Shown: positions 35,819 to 44,539 of the stretch, piece by piece | How the letters are laid out: every line of letters begins with the position of its first letter | Position numbering within the stretch: position 1 is the first letter of the stretch | From: BPGX01 sp037447455 | GTDB lineage: Bacteria > Bacteroidota > Bacteroidia > B-17B0 > Aurantibacillaceae | Reading direction: 5' to 3' | DNA length: 64,000 nucleotides | NCBI GenBank assembly: GCA_037447455.1 | Contig: JBBIGQ010000012.1 | Span: forward strand, 1-64,000 | The notes under the pieces: generated by a model | The model's database searches: none | Seen by the model: the letters and a program-made list of their open reading frames with translations, nothing else | What the model was told of the DNA's origin: nothing | Made by a program: the position numbers and the translations under genes

Positions 35819-37840
35819 GTGTTTCGCTACATTTTATCAAATATTTTAATATTCATTTTGTTGGCGTGTCATCATAAAACCGATAACGCTTCTTTTAATA
35901 CTGCAAACTCAGAAAACTCAAATATCACAAACTACCTCAATCATTCCGATAGCGCTCAATATGTAGGCAAACAAACCTGTATGCTCTGCCATCAGGATAT
36001 TTACAATCACTTCATTCATACAGGTATGGGAAAATCATGGCGATATGCCATTCAAAACAACTCTTCTGCGATATTTAATCACTCGTTACTATATGATAAA
36101 TACAGAGATTTACACTATCAGGCATTGCTCATCCAAGACACTATTTACATGAAAGAATTTCGTTTAGATAAAAAAGACACTATCTTCATGATGCTGAAAA
36201 AAATTGACTACATCGTTGGTTCCGGACATCACACCAATTCCCATATATACAATGTTAATGGCTACTTGTTTCAAGCACCTATGACGTTTTATACTCAAAA
36301 GAAAATCTGGGATTTTCCACCGGGCTTTGAAAATGGCAACAACACCCGCTTTTCAAGAAAAATTGGGCTGGAATGCATCACTTGTCACAATGCTTACCCT
36401 CAAATCGTTTTGGGCTCCGAAAACAAATACACGTCTATCCCAACTGGTATTGATTGCGAACGTTGTCATGGCCCTGGCAGTATTCATGCCAATAAAATTC
36501 GCCGTGGTGAAATAACTGATACTTCCAAATACATAGATTATTCCATCGTTAATCCCGCCAAACTCCCGATTGACAGGCAATTTGACATTTGCATGCGTTG
36601 TCACTTACAAGGAAATGCTGTGCTGGGGAATAACGCTACTTTTTATGATTTCAAGCCCGGTATGAAACTCAGTCAATTCATTCAAGTGTTTCTGCCACGT
36701 TTCACCGATTCAAAGGACAATTTCATCATGGCCTCTCATGCCGATAGATTAAAACAAAGTCAATGTTTTATCCAATCTCTTAAAAAAAGCCAAGCTACCA
36801 ATACCTTAAAACCATATCAAAATGCTTTGACCTGTGTTACCTGTCATAATCCACATATCTCTGTCAAACAAACTCAACAAGAAAAGTTTATAAATACCTG
36901 TAACTCCTGTCATAATCCAAATGGCCTAAGTTCAAAAACCTGTTCATCTAAAACATTTTTAAATGCTAAAAAACACAATGACTTTAAACAAATGAATTGT
37001 ATTACTTGCCACATGCCTGTTTCTGGTTCAAAAGACATTCCACACGTCACCATCCACGACCATTTTATTCGTATCCCGGATAGACAAAATACTAAAGCCA
37101 ACCGGAATCATCAATTTTTGGGACTTGTTTGTATCAATGACTCTCAACCATCTCGTGAAACAAAAGCCAAAGCATATATTTATCAGTTTGAAAAATTTGA
37201 TCCATACCCCTACTATCTGGATAGCGCAGAGAAAATTTTGAATATACAATCTAATGCAGACATAAAAAAATATCTACATACATATATACACTTATTATTT
37301 CTCCAAAAACAATACAGTAAAATAGAACAAATTATTCAAACATTTGGCTTACAAAATCTTATTAAAACTCTATCAAAAAAAGAGCCGAATAATACCGACG
37401 CATGGACATCCTATCGCTTAGGCGAAGCAGAGTATCTTATTGGAAACACAAAAAATGCAGAGATATTCTATTCAAACGCTGTGAATTTAGCACCGTATAT
37501 TTTAGAATTTCGCAATAAATTAGCCGTTGCTCAAATGCAAAACAATCAAGCGAATAATGCTTATAAAAACTGGCTTTGGATTCTCAAAGAAAATCCAATG
37601 TTTGTGCAAACGTATTCTAATCTTGGTTTTATGAAATTACAACAACATCAAATGGACAGTGCTTACTATTACCTTAAAAATGGCTTGCGTTTTGATCCTG
37701 ATAATGAAATGCTTTTATTAAACTTATTGAATTATTATTTACAAACTAATGATAAACTCAATGCACAAAAAACTGCCAAACACATCTTAAAAATCAACCC
37801 TGATAATTTTCAAGTCAAACAATTATTAAATGCTCTATAA
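35819..37840 (+). CDS. Seven-heme cytochrome c lipoprotein with TPR tail
   Basis: A 673-residue protein with a signal peptide and lipobox LLAC (C17). Seven CxxCH heme sites begin at C54, C186, C213, C258, C339, C361 and C394. The arrangement resembles the cytochrome c554/c-prime family domain, which in some bacteria handles nitrogen or sulfur electron transfer. Residues 470-673 form TPR-like helices (AEYLIGNTKNAEIFYSNAVNLAP, LKNGLRFDPDN). The likely place is the periplasm, anchored to a membrane. The start is a GTG; no ATG gives a signal peptide. mltG follows 3 bases downstream, though a functional tie is not obvious. Confidence 0.88.
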   Translation: MFRYILSNILIFILLACHHKTDNASFNTANSENSNITNYLNHSDSAQYVGKQTCMLCHQDIYNHFIHTGMGKSWRYAIQNNSSAIFNHSLLYDKYRDLHYQALLIQDTIYMKEFRLDKKDTIFMMLKKIDYIVGSGHHTNSHIYNVNGYLFQAPMTFYTQKKIWDFPPGFENGNNTRFSRKIGLECITCHNAYPQIVLGSENKYTSIPTGIDCERCHGPGSIHANKIRRGEITDTSKYIDYSIVNPAKLPIDRQFDICMRCHLQGNAVLGNNATFYDFKPGMKLSQFIQVFLPRFTDSKDNFIMASHADRLKQSQCFIQSLKKSQATNTLKPYQNALTCVTCHNPHISVKQTQQEKFINTCNSCHNPNGLSSKTCSSKTFLNAKKHNDFKQMNCITCHMPVSGSKDIPHVTIHDHFIRIPDRQNTKANRNHQFLGLVCINDSQPSRETKAKAYIYQFEKFDPYPYYLDSAEKILNIQSNADIKKYLHTYIHLLFLQKQYSKIEQIIQTFGLQNLIKTLSKKEPNNTDAWTSYRLGEAEYLIGNTKNAEIFYSNAVNLAPYILEFRNKLAVAQMQNNQANNAYKNWLWILKENPMFVQTYSNLGFMKLQQHQMDSAYYYLKNGLRFDPDNEMLLLNLLNYYLQTNDKLNAQKTAKHILKINPDNFQVKQLLNAL

Positions 37841-37843
37841 AAA

Positions 37844-38857
37844 ATGGCAAAATCCTCTTCCATATTTCAATACTTTTTTCTGACAATTTTCATTCTTCTT
37901 AGCATCATTGCCTTTTATATTTATAAAATTTATACCTCCAAACCCAAAATCCAAAAATATGCATTTGTTTACATTTATCCTTCTATGAATGTCCAACAAT
38001 TGACGGACACCTTAGAATCTAAAAAAATTATCTCACACAAGTTTGCATTCCATTTATTAGCAAAACAAATGCAATTAAGGAATTTAAAAGCTGGTAAATA
38101 CCGCATTACAAGCACTATGACTTTACCTGCAATTATTCGCCTTTTCAAAAATCAGCAAGATGAAAAAGTAACCATCAACATACACGCAAGAGTTTTTTAT
38201 CTGGATGATTTCATCAATGCTTTGGATAATAAACTAATGATTCAAAGACAAGATATTATTCAAACCATCCACGAATACCCTTCCATCAAAGACAATGAAT
38301 GGCTAAATTATTTATTTATTAAATCCTACAAAGTCAATTGGGCAATTAATGCTCGTTTTATTTTAGACAGTATATTCAATTATTATCAGAAAGTGTGGAA
38401 CAATCAACGATTACAACTACTCAAACAAACTGCCCTTTCTCAAAAGGAAGCAATGATTCTGGCTTCTATTGTGCAGCACGAAAGTTTTATTTATTCAGAA
38501 CAAAGAAAAATTGCTGGCGTATATCTGAATCGTTTGAAAAAGCAAATGCCCTTACAAGCCGATCCTACCCTCAAATACCTTCACCATAAAATGGATGTCA
38601 ATCGTGTATACAATGCTGATAAAGAAAACAATTCGCCCTATAATACTTACAAATTCAAAGGATTACCACCCACCACATTAGGTGCTGTGAGTGTGCAGGC
38701 ATTAGATGCTGTGCTTAATTTTGAATCTCATAATTATCTTTACTTTTGTGCAAAACCTGAATTGAATGGTTATTCCAATTATTCTGAAACCTTTCAACAA
38801 CACTTAAACTACGCCCGTCAGTATCAACAAAAATTAAATCAACTGAACATCAAATAA
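37844..38857 (+). CDS. mltG: Endolytic transglycosylase MltG
   Basis: MltG cleaves nascent peptidoglycan glycan strands in the inner membrane. The 337-residue protein has one N-terminal transmembrane helix (about 9-28), a LysM-like subdomain (about 40-120) and the YceG catalytic region. The catalytic glutamate is E213 in ASIVQHES. Downstream are GVYLNRLKKQMPLQADPT and PPTTLGAVS, conserved in the family. It follows the cytochrome gene by 3 bases, and its last base overlaps the sensor-kinase start. Confidence 0.93.
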   Translation: MAKSSSIFQYFFLTIFILLSIIAFYIYKIYTSKPKIQKYAFVYIYPSMNVQQLTDTLESKKIISHKFAFHLLAKQMQLRNLKAGKYRITSTMTLPAIIRLFKNQQDEKVTINIHARVFYLDDFINALDNKLMIQRQDIIQTIHEYPSIKDNEWLNYLFIKSYKVNWAINARFILDSIFNYYQKVWNNQRLQLLKQTALSQKEAMILASIVQHESFIYSEQRKIAGVYLNRLKKQMPLQADPTLKYLHHKMDVNRVYNADKENNSPYNTYKFKGLPPTTLGAVSVQALDAVLNFESHNYLYFCAKPELNGYSNYSETFQQHLNYARQYQQKLNQLNIK

Positions 38858-40377
38858 TGCAACAACATTATACACAAAAACAAACATTCAAATGGATTTT
38901 GGCCATTGGGGCTGTTATCATAATGGGCATTTCTTTGTATTTTACCAATCAACTTGTAAAAAATATTTCTAACGAAGAGCGTAACAAAATACAACTCTGG
39001 GCAAACGCTGTTCAAAAAAGAGCACGGCTGGTTAAAATTACTTCAGAACTTTTTGAAGCATTAAAAGATGAAGAAAGAAAAAAAGCCGAACTCTACGCAA
39101 AAGCCACACAACATCTCATCAAAGCCACCCCCGAAGACATCCCTTTTATTTTAGATGTTTTGAAAAATAATACCACCGTCCCTGTAATTCTCACGGATGA
39201 CAAGGGAAATATTACCACATATAGAAACATTGATTCTATCTACATGCAAAACGAACTTCAAGCGGATAGCATTTTACAACTTATGAAAAAAAATGCAGAA
39301 CCGCTTGTCATAAAAGTTTACGGTAACAAAAAAAATTTCTTGTATTACAAAGATAGCCGATTGTTAGAGAATATTCATCTGGTATTTGACAGCATCGTAC
39401 ACTCTTTTATCAACGACATCGTTACTAATTCTCTCAATGTGCCGGTGATTTATGTCAATACCACCAAAGATAAAATTATTGCTGCTGGAAATATCGATAC
39501 TACTCAACTTAATTCATATGAAAAATTACAACAACAAATTCAAACTTTGGCTAAACAAAATCCCCCTGTTGAAATTGATATTGGGAATAATCAAAAAGGT
39601 TACATCTACTATGCCGAATCCCCCATCATTACTAAACTTCGTTATTATCCATTTATTCAGTGGATTATCATTTCTGCTTTTGTATTATTTGCTTATGTAT
39701 TGTTCAGTTGGGCAAGAAAGACCGAACAGGATTTAATTTGGATTGGATTAAGTAAAGAAACCGCACACCAATTAGGCACACCTATTTCAGCATTAAAAGC
39801 GTGGCTGGAAGTATTAAAGTCCGAAATTCCGGATAATTCAGTCCTTCCAGAAATCGAAAAAGATATCGAACGATTAAATATTATCTCCGAACGCTTTTCA
39901 AAAATTGGTTCAGAGCCAGAACTCAAACTACAAAATATACATCCCATTATTGAAAACATTATCTCTTATTTACAATCCAGAATATCCAAGAACATCAATA
40001 TTCAATTTATTCCATATAATCAGGAATTAACGGCCCGATTATCTAAAACATTATTAGAATGGGTGTTAGAAAATCTTATTAAAAACGCCGTGGATGCTAT
40101 GAACGGAAAAGGCACTATAATTATTAAAACAGGGATATTAAACACTTCTCAACTTTTCATTGATGTCATAGACACCGGTAAAGGTATCCCTAAACATTTA
40201 CATAAAACAATCTTTAAACCCGGCTTTACCACAAAGAAACGTGGCTGGGGATTAGGCCTTTCATTAAGCAAAAGAATTATTGAAGAATATCACAAAGGAA
40301 AAATTTTTGTACATCATAGCGAAACGGACAAAGGTACGTGCATAAGAGTTGTGTTGAATAAACAGAAAGGTGAATAA
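38857..40377 (+). CDS. Membrane sensor histidine kinase
   Basis: A 506-residue kinase with a transmembrane helix at about 13-32, an extracytoplasmic sensor domain (about 35-265) and a second helix at about 267-284. The dimerisation and phosphoacceptor region is AHQLGTPISALKAW with H304. The ATPase domain has NLIKNAVDAM (N box), DTGKGIP and GWGLGLSLSKRI. No partner response regulator is present. The gene begins on the last base of mltG, and queG follows after 5 bases. The ligand is unknown. Orphan kinases of this layout are frequent in Bacteroidota. Confidence 0.9.
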   Translation: MQQHYTQKQTFKWILAIGAVIIMGISLYFTNQLVKNISNEERNKIQLWANAVQKRARLVKITSELFEALKDEERKKAELYAKATQHLIKATPEDIPFILDVLKNNTTVPVILTDDKGNITTYRNIDSIYMQNELQADSILQLMKKNAEPLVIKVYGNKKNFLYYKDSRLLENIHLVFDSIVHSFINDIVTNSLNVPVIYVNTTKDKIIAAGNIDTTQLNSYEKLQQQIQTLAKQNPPVEIDIGNNQKGYIYYAESPIITKLRYYPFIQWIIISAFVLFAYVLFSWARKTEQDLIWIGLSKETAHQLGTPISALKAWLEVLKSEIPDNSVLPEIEKDIERLNIISERFSKIGSEPELKLQNIHPIIENIISYLQSRISKNINIQFIPYNQELTARLSKTLLEWVLENLIKNAVDAMNGKGTIIIKTGILNTSQLFIDVIDTGKGIPKHLHKTIFKPGFTTKKRGWGLGLSLSKRIIEEYHKGKIFVHHSETDKGTCIRVVLNKQKGE

Positions 40378-40382
40378 ATCAA

Positions 40383-41309
40383 ATGTTACTCTCTGCTAAA
40401 TATTCTCAAGTAGTAAAAGAAACTGCTCAAAAGCTGGGCTTTGATGCCTGCGGTATTGCAAAAGCAGAACCATTGTTTCAAGAAGCTAAAAAATTAGAAC
40501 TGTGGCTGAAAAAAGGATTTCACGGAAAGATGCATTACATGGAAAAATATTTTGATATTCGTGTTAACCCCGAATTATTACTCCCAAACGCTAAATCTGT
40601 CATTGTAGTTTTGTATAATTTTTTTCCGGCACAACAACAAAATCCGCACTCTCCAAAGATTTCCAAATACGCGTATGGAAAAGATTATCATTTAATATTA
40701 AAAGAAAAATTGTTTGGGTTTTACAATGAGTTAAAAAAACAAATTGGTAATTTCAATGCACGTGCCTGCGTGGATAGCACACCAATACTGGAAAAAATAT
40801 GGGCTAAAAAAAGTGGATTGGGTTGGATAGGAAAACATTCTAATCTCATCGTAAAACAAAAAGGATCTTACTACTTCATTGCAGAATTAGTTACCGATTT
40901 AGAATTAAGTCCGGATCAAGAAATAAAAGATTACTGTGGCACTTGTACTAAATGCATAGATGCCTGCCCTACAAATGCTATTATTCAACCGTATGTAGTA
41001 GATGCTTCAAAATGTATTTCTTACCTCACAATAGAATTAAAAGACGAACTAATCCCAGAAGAATTCAAAGGTAAAAAGGATAATTGGATTTTTGGATGCG
41101 ATGTATGTATGGACGTTTGTCCGTGGAATCGCTTTGTTCAGCCCCATCAACATCAGGAATTATCTCCGTACAAAGAAATTCTCAACTTTTCACAGCAAGA
41201 TTGGGAACAATTAACAGAAGAGCAATTCAAAGTTTTATTTAAACTTTCGCCTATCAAACGCACAAAATTTAAAGGTTTCAAAAGAAATCTGAAATTCATA
41301 AAACTATGA
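40383..41309 (+). CDS. queG: Epoxyqueuosine reductase QueG
   Basis: QueG reduces epoxyqueuosine to queuosine in the anticodon of tRNAs, using cobalamin and two [4Fe-4S] clusters. The 308-residue protein begins with the DUF1730 domain (GFDACGIAKAE, CVDSTPILEK, GLGWIGKHSN). It then has two ferredoxin-like motifs: CGTCTKCIDACP near residue 183, and CDVCMDVCPWN near residue 240. The length is a little short of some homologues, which carry a C-terminal HEAT repeat. It overlaps the FKBP lipoprotein gene by 4 bases. Confidence 0.94.
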   Translation: MLLSAKYSQVVKETAQKLGFDACGIAKAEPLFQEAKKLELWLKKGFHGKMHYMEKYFDIRVNPELLLPNAKSVIVVLYNFFPAQQQNPHSPKISKYAYGKDYHLILKEKLFGFYNELKKQIGNFNARACVDSTPILEKIWAKKSGLGWIGKHSNLIVKQKGSYYFIAELVTDLELSPDQEIKDYCGTCTKCIDACPTNAIIQPYVVDASKCISYLTIELKDELIPEEFKGKKDNWIFGCDVCMDVCPWNRFVQPHQHQELSPYKEILNFSQQDWEQLTEEQFKVLFKLSPIKRTKFKGFKRNLKFIKL

Positions 41310-41836
41310 CGAAAAAATGCTTCTTAATCATTTTAAGTACAAGTATATTTTATACAAAATGTTCTCAGGAAGATACGCTTCAACCACGTATTAAAATGGA
41401 TAAAGAAAAATTAAAACGGCAATTTGAATACGCCAATCAACGGCTGATACAAAAAGAAATTGACGAAATGGATTACTTTGAAAAAACACATCAAATGCCT
41501 TTTGTCAAAACTACTTTTGGTGTGCGCTATTATGTTTATGATTCTATTAAAAAACAAAGTAAAATCAAAGATGGCGATGAAATAACAATGAATTACACCA
41601 TATCCTTATTAGATGGGACCGTATGCTACACCGATGAAGAAAAACCTAAAACATTCATAGTCGGAGCAGAGCACATAGAAAGCGGTATTCATAAAGTACT
41701 ACCTTATCTTCATTATGGCGATAAAGCATACATATTAATACCATCTCATTTAGCACATGGATTATTAGGAGATTTTTCCAAAATACCACCGCAATCGCCC
41801 ATTATGTATAAAATTGAAATTTTTAAGAAAAAATAA
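41306..41836 (+). CDS. FKBP-type peptidyl-prolyl isomerase, exported
   Basis: A 176-residue protein with an N-terminal signal-like segment and a cysteine at residue 19 that may be lipidated, though the lipobox (YTKC) is not ideal. Residues 65-175 form an FKBP domain (IKDGDEITMNYTISLLDGTV, KVLPYLHYGDKAYILIPSHLAHG, IPPQSPIMYKIEIF). It should speed proline isomerisation in the periplasm. GldI-like FKBP lipoproteins in Bacteroidota are similar, but gld neighbours are missing here. It starts within the end of queG. Confidence 0.85.
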   Translation: MTKKCFLIILSTSIFYTKCSQEDTLQPRIKMDKEKLKRQFEYANQRLIQKEIDEMDYFEKTHQMPFVKTTFGVRYYVYDSIKKQSKIKDGDEITMNYTISLLDGTVCYTDEEKPKTFIVGAEHIESGIHKVLPYLHYGDKAYILIPSHLAHGLLGDFSKIPPQSPIMYKIEIFKKK

Positions 41837-41841
41837 TACGC

Positions 41842-42567
41842 TCATTTTCTCAACTCAAAATTTTGTCCCAGATACACTTTTCTTACCATTTCATCGTTGG
41901 CTAAATCTTCTGCAGTACCCGATTTAATCACCTTCCCGGAATAAAGTAAATACGCTCTATCTGTAATACTCAAAGTTTCGTGCACATTATGATCGGTAAT
42001 CAGCACGCCAATGTTTTTTTCTTTTAATTTTTTTACTACGGTTTGAATATCTTCTACCGCAATAGGATCCACGCCTGCAAACGGTTCGTCTAATAAAATA
42101 AACTTTGGTTTTGTAGCCAATGCTCTTGCAATTTCTGTTCTTCTTCTTTCTCCGCCAGATAACTGGTCACCTAAATTTTTTCGGACATGGTGCAAATTAA
42201 ATTCACTCAACAATTCTTCCATTCGTTGTTTCTGCTCTTCTTTTGATAAATTGGTCATTTCAAGAATTGCCAGAATATTGTCTTCTACCGATAATTTTCG
42301 GAACACCGATGCTTCCTGCGGCAGGTAAGCAATGCCTAATTGGGCTCTTTTGTACATTGGTAAATGGGTAATATCTAAGTCATCCAAGAAAATTCTTCCA
42401 CTATTCGGCCGAATCATCCCTACAATCATATAAAAAGAAGTCGTTTTTCCAGCGCCATTTGGGCCTAATAATCCCACTATTTCGCCCTGATTGACTTCAA
42501 TACAAACCTCATTTGCTACTATTCTACTTCTATACTTCTTGGTTATTTTATCAGTATGTAATTTCAT
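41842..42567 (-). CDS. lptB: LPS export ABC transporter ATPase LptB
   Basis: LptB powers lipopolysaccharide transport from the inner membrane to the cell surface as part of LptBFGC. The 241-residue protein has Walker A GPNGAGKTT (about 34-42), Q-loop LPQEAS, signature LSGGERRR and Walker B ILLDEPFAGVDP, followed by the H-loop ITDHN. The GERRRTEIARAL form of the signature is typical of LptB. The other lpt genes are not in the window. It lies 6 bases after the ferredoxin reductase-like gene. Confidence 0.94.
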   Translation of the reverse strand: MKLHTDKITKKYRSRIVANEVCIEVNQGEIVGLLGPNGAGKTTSFYMIVGMIRPNSGRIFLDDLDITHLPMYKRAQLGIAYLPQEASVFRKLSVEDNILAILEMTNLSKEEQKQRMEELLSEFNLHHVRKNLGDQLSGGERRRTEIARALATKPKFILLDEPFAGVDPIAVEDIQTVVKKLKEKNIGVLITDHNVHETLSITDRAYLLYSGKVIKSGTAEDLANDEMVRKVYLGQNFELRK

Positions 42568-42573
42568 GGAGTT

Positions 42574-43635
42574 TTACAAAGCATCGTAATCTATAATGAG
42601 CCGTTCGCTTTCAGGATGTGCCTGACAAGTTAATATATAACCGTCCGCTACCTCTTGTTCTGTCAGTGCATAATTCACCGTCATTCGTGCCTTTCCTTCT
42701 ATTATTTTTGCTCTGCAGGTACTACACACGCCACCTTTGCAACTAAAAGGAGCGTCCACGCCATTTTGAATAGCCACATCTAAAACATTAATACCATTAG
42801 AGTTTAATTTGAAAGTAGTTTCAAGCCCATATAAAATAACGGTTACTTCTGATTCTATACTTTCTCTTGATTCATTCGTATCATTAGCACTTTCAACGGC
42901 TGTAAAATATTCAATGTGTATTTTTTCATTAGGTACATTTAATTTTTTAAGCGTACTTTCAATGAGTTGCATCATTGGCGTGGGCCCGCAAATAAAATGT
43001 TCGTCTGCATTTAATCCATCATGTTTATTTAACAATGTTTGAATTTTATCTTCATTCAGCAAACCGAATTGTTCCGCCGGGTAGTTGGCTGGCGGATTAT
43101 CAAAAATATAAATGGTTTTTAAATGGGGGTTAGATTGGGTCAATACATCAATTTCATTTTTAAATATCACATTGCCGGGCTCTCTATTCGCATAAAATAA
43201 AATTACCTGGCTTTGTTTTTCTATAAATAAAATGCTCTTTAGAATACTCATCATAGGCGTAATACCACTTCCTCCTGCCCACAAAACATATTTTTTAGCG
43301 TGTGAAGAATTGAGTTCGGTATAAAACTTTCCGGAAGGGGGCATTACTTCTATTGTTTCGCCTACTTTAAGTTGACGATTTATATAAGTGGACATTTTAC
43401 CATTAGGGACCTCTTTGACGGCTACTTTTAATTCTTTTTCATAATACGGGCTGGTGCAAATGCTGTAAGATCGCATGACATTTTCACCATTGATATTAAT
43501 TTTCAAAGTGATAAATTGTCCTTGCTTAAAGCGAAATTGAGAAACATATTGTAAAGGAACATCAAAACTAATAGCAACGGCATCTTTTGAAACTTTTTCA
43601 ATAGTTTTTACTTTTAATGGATAAAAGTGCGACAT
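42574..43635 (-). CDS. Ferredoxin reductase-like oxidoreductase with 2Fe-2S domain
   Basis: A 353-residue PaaE/Hcr-like protein. It has an FAD-binding barrel (MRSYSICTSPY near residue 60), an NAD(P)-binding domain (WAGGSGITPMMSIL near 115; CGPTPMM near 220) and a C-terminal plant-type [2Fe-2S] domain (CKGGVCSTCRAK plus a later Cys in TCQAHPES). It passes electrons from NAD(P)H to an unknown oxygenase or other acceptor. I start at the ATG at 43635; the TTG at 43656 overlaps the promoter box. It shares a transcript with lptB, a combination often seen in Bacteroidota genomes but not explained by function. Confidence 0.9.
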   Translation of the reverse strand: MSHFYPLKVKTIEKVSKDAVAISFDVPLQYVSQFRFKQGQFITLKININGENVMRSYSICTSPYYEKELKVAVKEVPNGKMSTYINRQLKVGETIEVMPPSGKFYTELNSSHAKKYVLWAGGSGITPMMSILKSILFIEKQSQVILFYANREPGNVIFKNEIDVLTQSNPHLKTIYIFDNPPANYPAEQFGLLNEDKIQTLLNKHDGLNADEHFICGPTPMMQLIESTLKKLNVPNEKIHIEYFTAVESANDTNESRESIESEVTVILYGLETTFKLNSNGINVLDVAIQNGVDAPFSCKGGVCSTCRAKIIEGKARMTVNYALTEQEVADGYILTCQAHPESERLIIDYDAL

Positions 43636-43653
43636 TATTTGTGTTTTTTGGGA

Positions 43654-43661
43654 CAAACCTA
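43654..43661 (-). promoter_or_regulatory. -7 box of the ferredoxin reductase-lptB pair
   Basis: Minus-strand TAGGTTTG fits TAnnTTTG and ends 19 bases before the ATG at 43635. A minus-strand TTG lies about 22 bases upstream of it. Confidence 0.55.
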
Positions 43662-43743
43662 ATGAAAAAATTCTTGTTATTCACAAAAACAGCCATATAG
43701 GCCAGTGTATGCAACGTAAAATTTTTTATTAAATATTTTTCCT

Positions 43744-43751
43744 TATCTTTG
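43744..43751 (+). promoter_or_regulatory. -7 box of the PID-CTERM/exosortase operon
   Basis: TATCTTTG fits TAnnTTTG and ends 15 bases before the ATG at 43766. No clear TTG is present at -33. It is the only promoter I can see for the three-gene exosortase module. Confidence 0.55.
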
Positions 43752-43765
43752 CAACAAAATAATTT

Positions 43766-44017
43766 ATGATGTTCAATCAGAAACATAAGTATTTTAAGTA
43801 TTTATTTTTTGGAGTGTTTTTTTTGTGTGCGGTATCTATAGTTTTTGGTGCAGTGCCACCACCGCCTCCCCCGCCCGGATGTTGGCCGCCACCTTGTATT
43901 CCAATTGATGGTGGAGTGAGTTTATTGATTGCTGCTGGTGCTCTATATGGTGTAAAAAAATCCTATGATAAATTCAAGTCCAGAAGAGATAAAGGACAGA
44001 CCGGATATTCAGAATAA
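43766..44017 (+). CDS. PID-CTERM sorting-signal protein, exosortase substrate
   Basis: An 83-residue protein made almost entirely of targeting signals. Residues 1-29 are a signal peptide (basic n-region, hydrophobic FFGVFFLCAVSIVF). Residues 30-45 are a proline-rich mini-domain with seven consecutive Pro and two Cys (C39, C44). PIDGG at 46-50 is followed by a short hydrophobic segment (51-63, LLIAAGALYGV) and a basic tail (KKSYDKFKSRRDK). This three-part C-terminus is the PID-CTERM sorting signal of Bacteroidota, analogous to PEP-CTERM, and marks it as substrate of the exosortase next door. The mature product would be about 20 residues. The 3' end overlaps the exosortase gene by 53 bases. Confidence 0.85.
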   Translation: MMFNQKHKYFKYLFFGVFFLCAVSIVFGAVPPPPPPPGCWPPPCIPIDGGVSLLIAAGALYGVKKSYDKFKSRRDKGQTGYSE

Positions 44018-44537
44018 TCAGTCCTCAAAAATCAATTTTTCTGATCCAAGAGTTAAGTTTGTTTTTATATCCGCAGTGGTTTACTTTTTATTGTATGTTC
44101 TTTATGAGTTTTTATTGAAGAAGTATACCTTGTTAGATGAATATGTGATTCGAATCATTATTAATAATGCCGATGAAATGCTCAAACGAATGGATTTTAA
44201 GACGTTCAAAACGACAGATCTTAATGATTTTCAGGTTATTGGCATTCATGGTTCTGTTGGTGTTTGGGTAGGGAAGGCCTGTGATGCTATTTCATTATTC
44301 ATAATTTTTTCTGTTTTTGTGCTTGCTTTCCCTGGAAGGCAAAGGGATAAATGGTGGTTTGTTCCTTTTGGAATTTTAACGATACATATTCTCAATGTGT
44401 TTAGAGTGGCGGCACTGGCGGTTATTACTTATTATGCGCCAGAATGGTTAGAGTTTAATCATACATACACATTTACATTCCTTGTATATAGCTATATATT
44501 TCTGTTGTGGATTTGGTGGGTGAATAAATATGCGTAG
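43965..44537 (+). CDS. Exosortase family protein (XrtF/XrtX-like)
   Basis: A 190-residue integral membrane protein with about five hydrophobic helices (near 31-50, 93-105, 108-123, 131-157 and 168-187). The exosortase catalytic triad is present: C106 in VGKACDAIS, R147 in LNVFRVAAL and H166 in EFNHTYTF. Exosortases cleave C-terminal sorting signals and transfer the protein to an envelope component. The adjacent PIDGG protein is the obvious substrate. I recall a Bacteroidota subfamily named XrtX paired with PID-CTERM proteins, and XrtF in flavobacteria; I cannot decide between them without a profile search. The start at 43965 lies inside the substrate gene, which suggests translational coupling. 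Confidence 0.85.
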   Translation: MINSSPEEIKDRPDIQNNQSSKINFSDPRVKFVFISAVVYFLLYVLYEFLLKKYTLLDEYVIRIIINNADEMLKRMDFKTFKTTDLNDFQVIGIHGSVGVWVGKACDAISLFIIFSVFVLAFPGRQRDKWWFVPFGILTIHILNVFRVAALAVITYYAPEWLEFNHTYTFTFLVYSYIFLLWIWWVNKYA

Positions 44538-44539
44538 CG

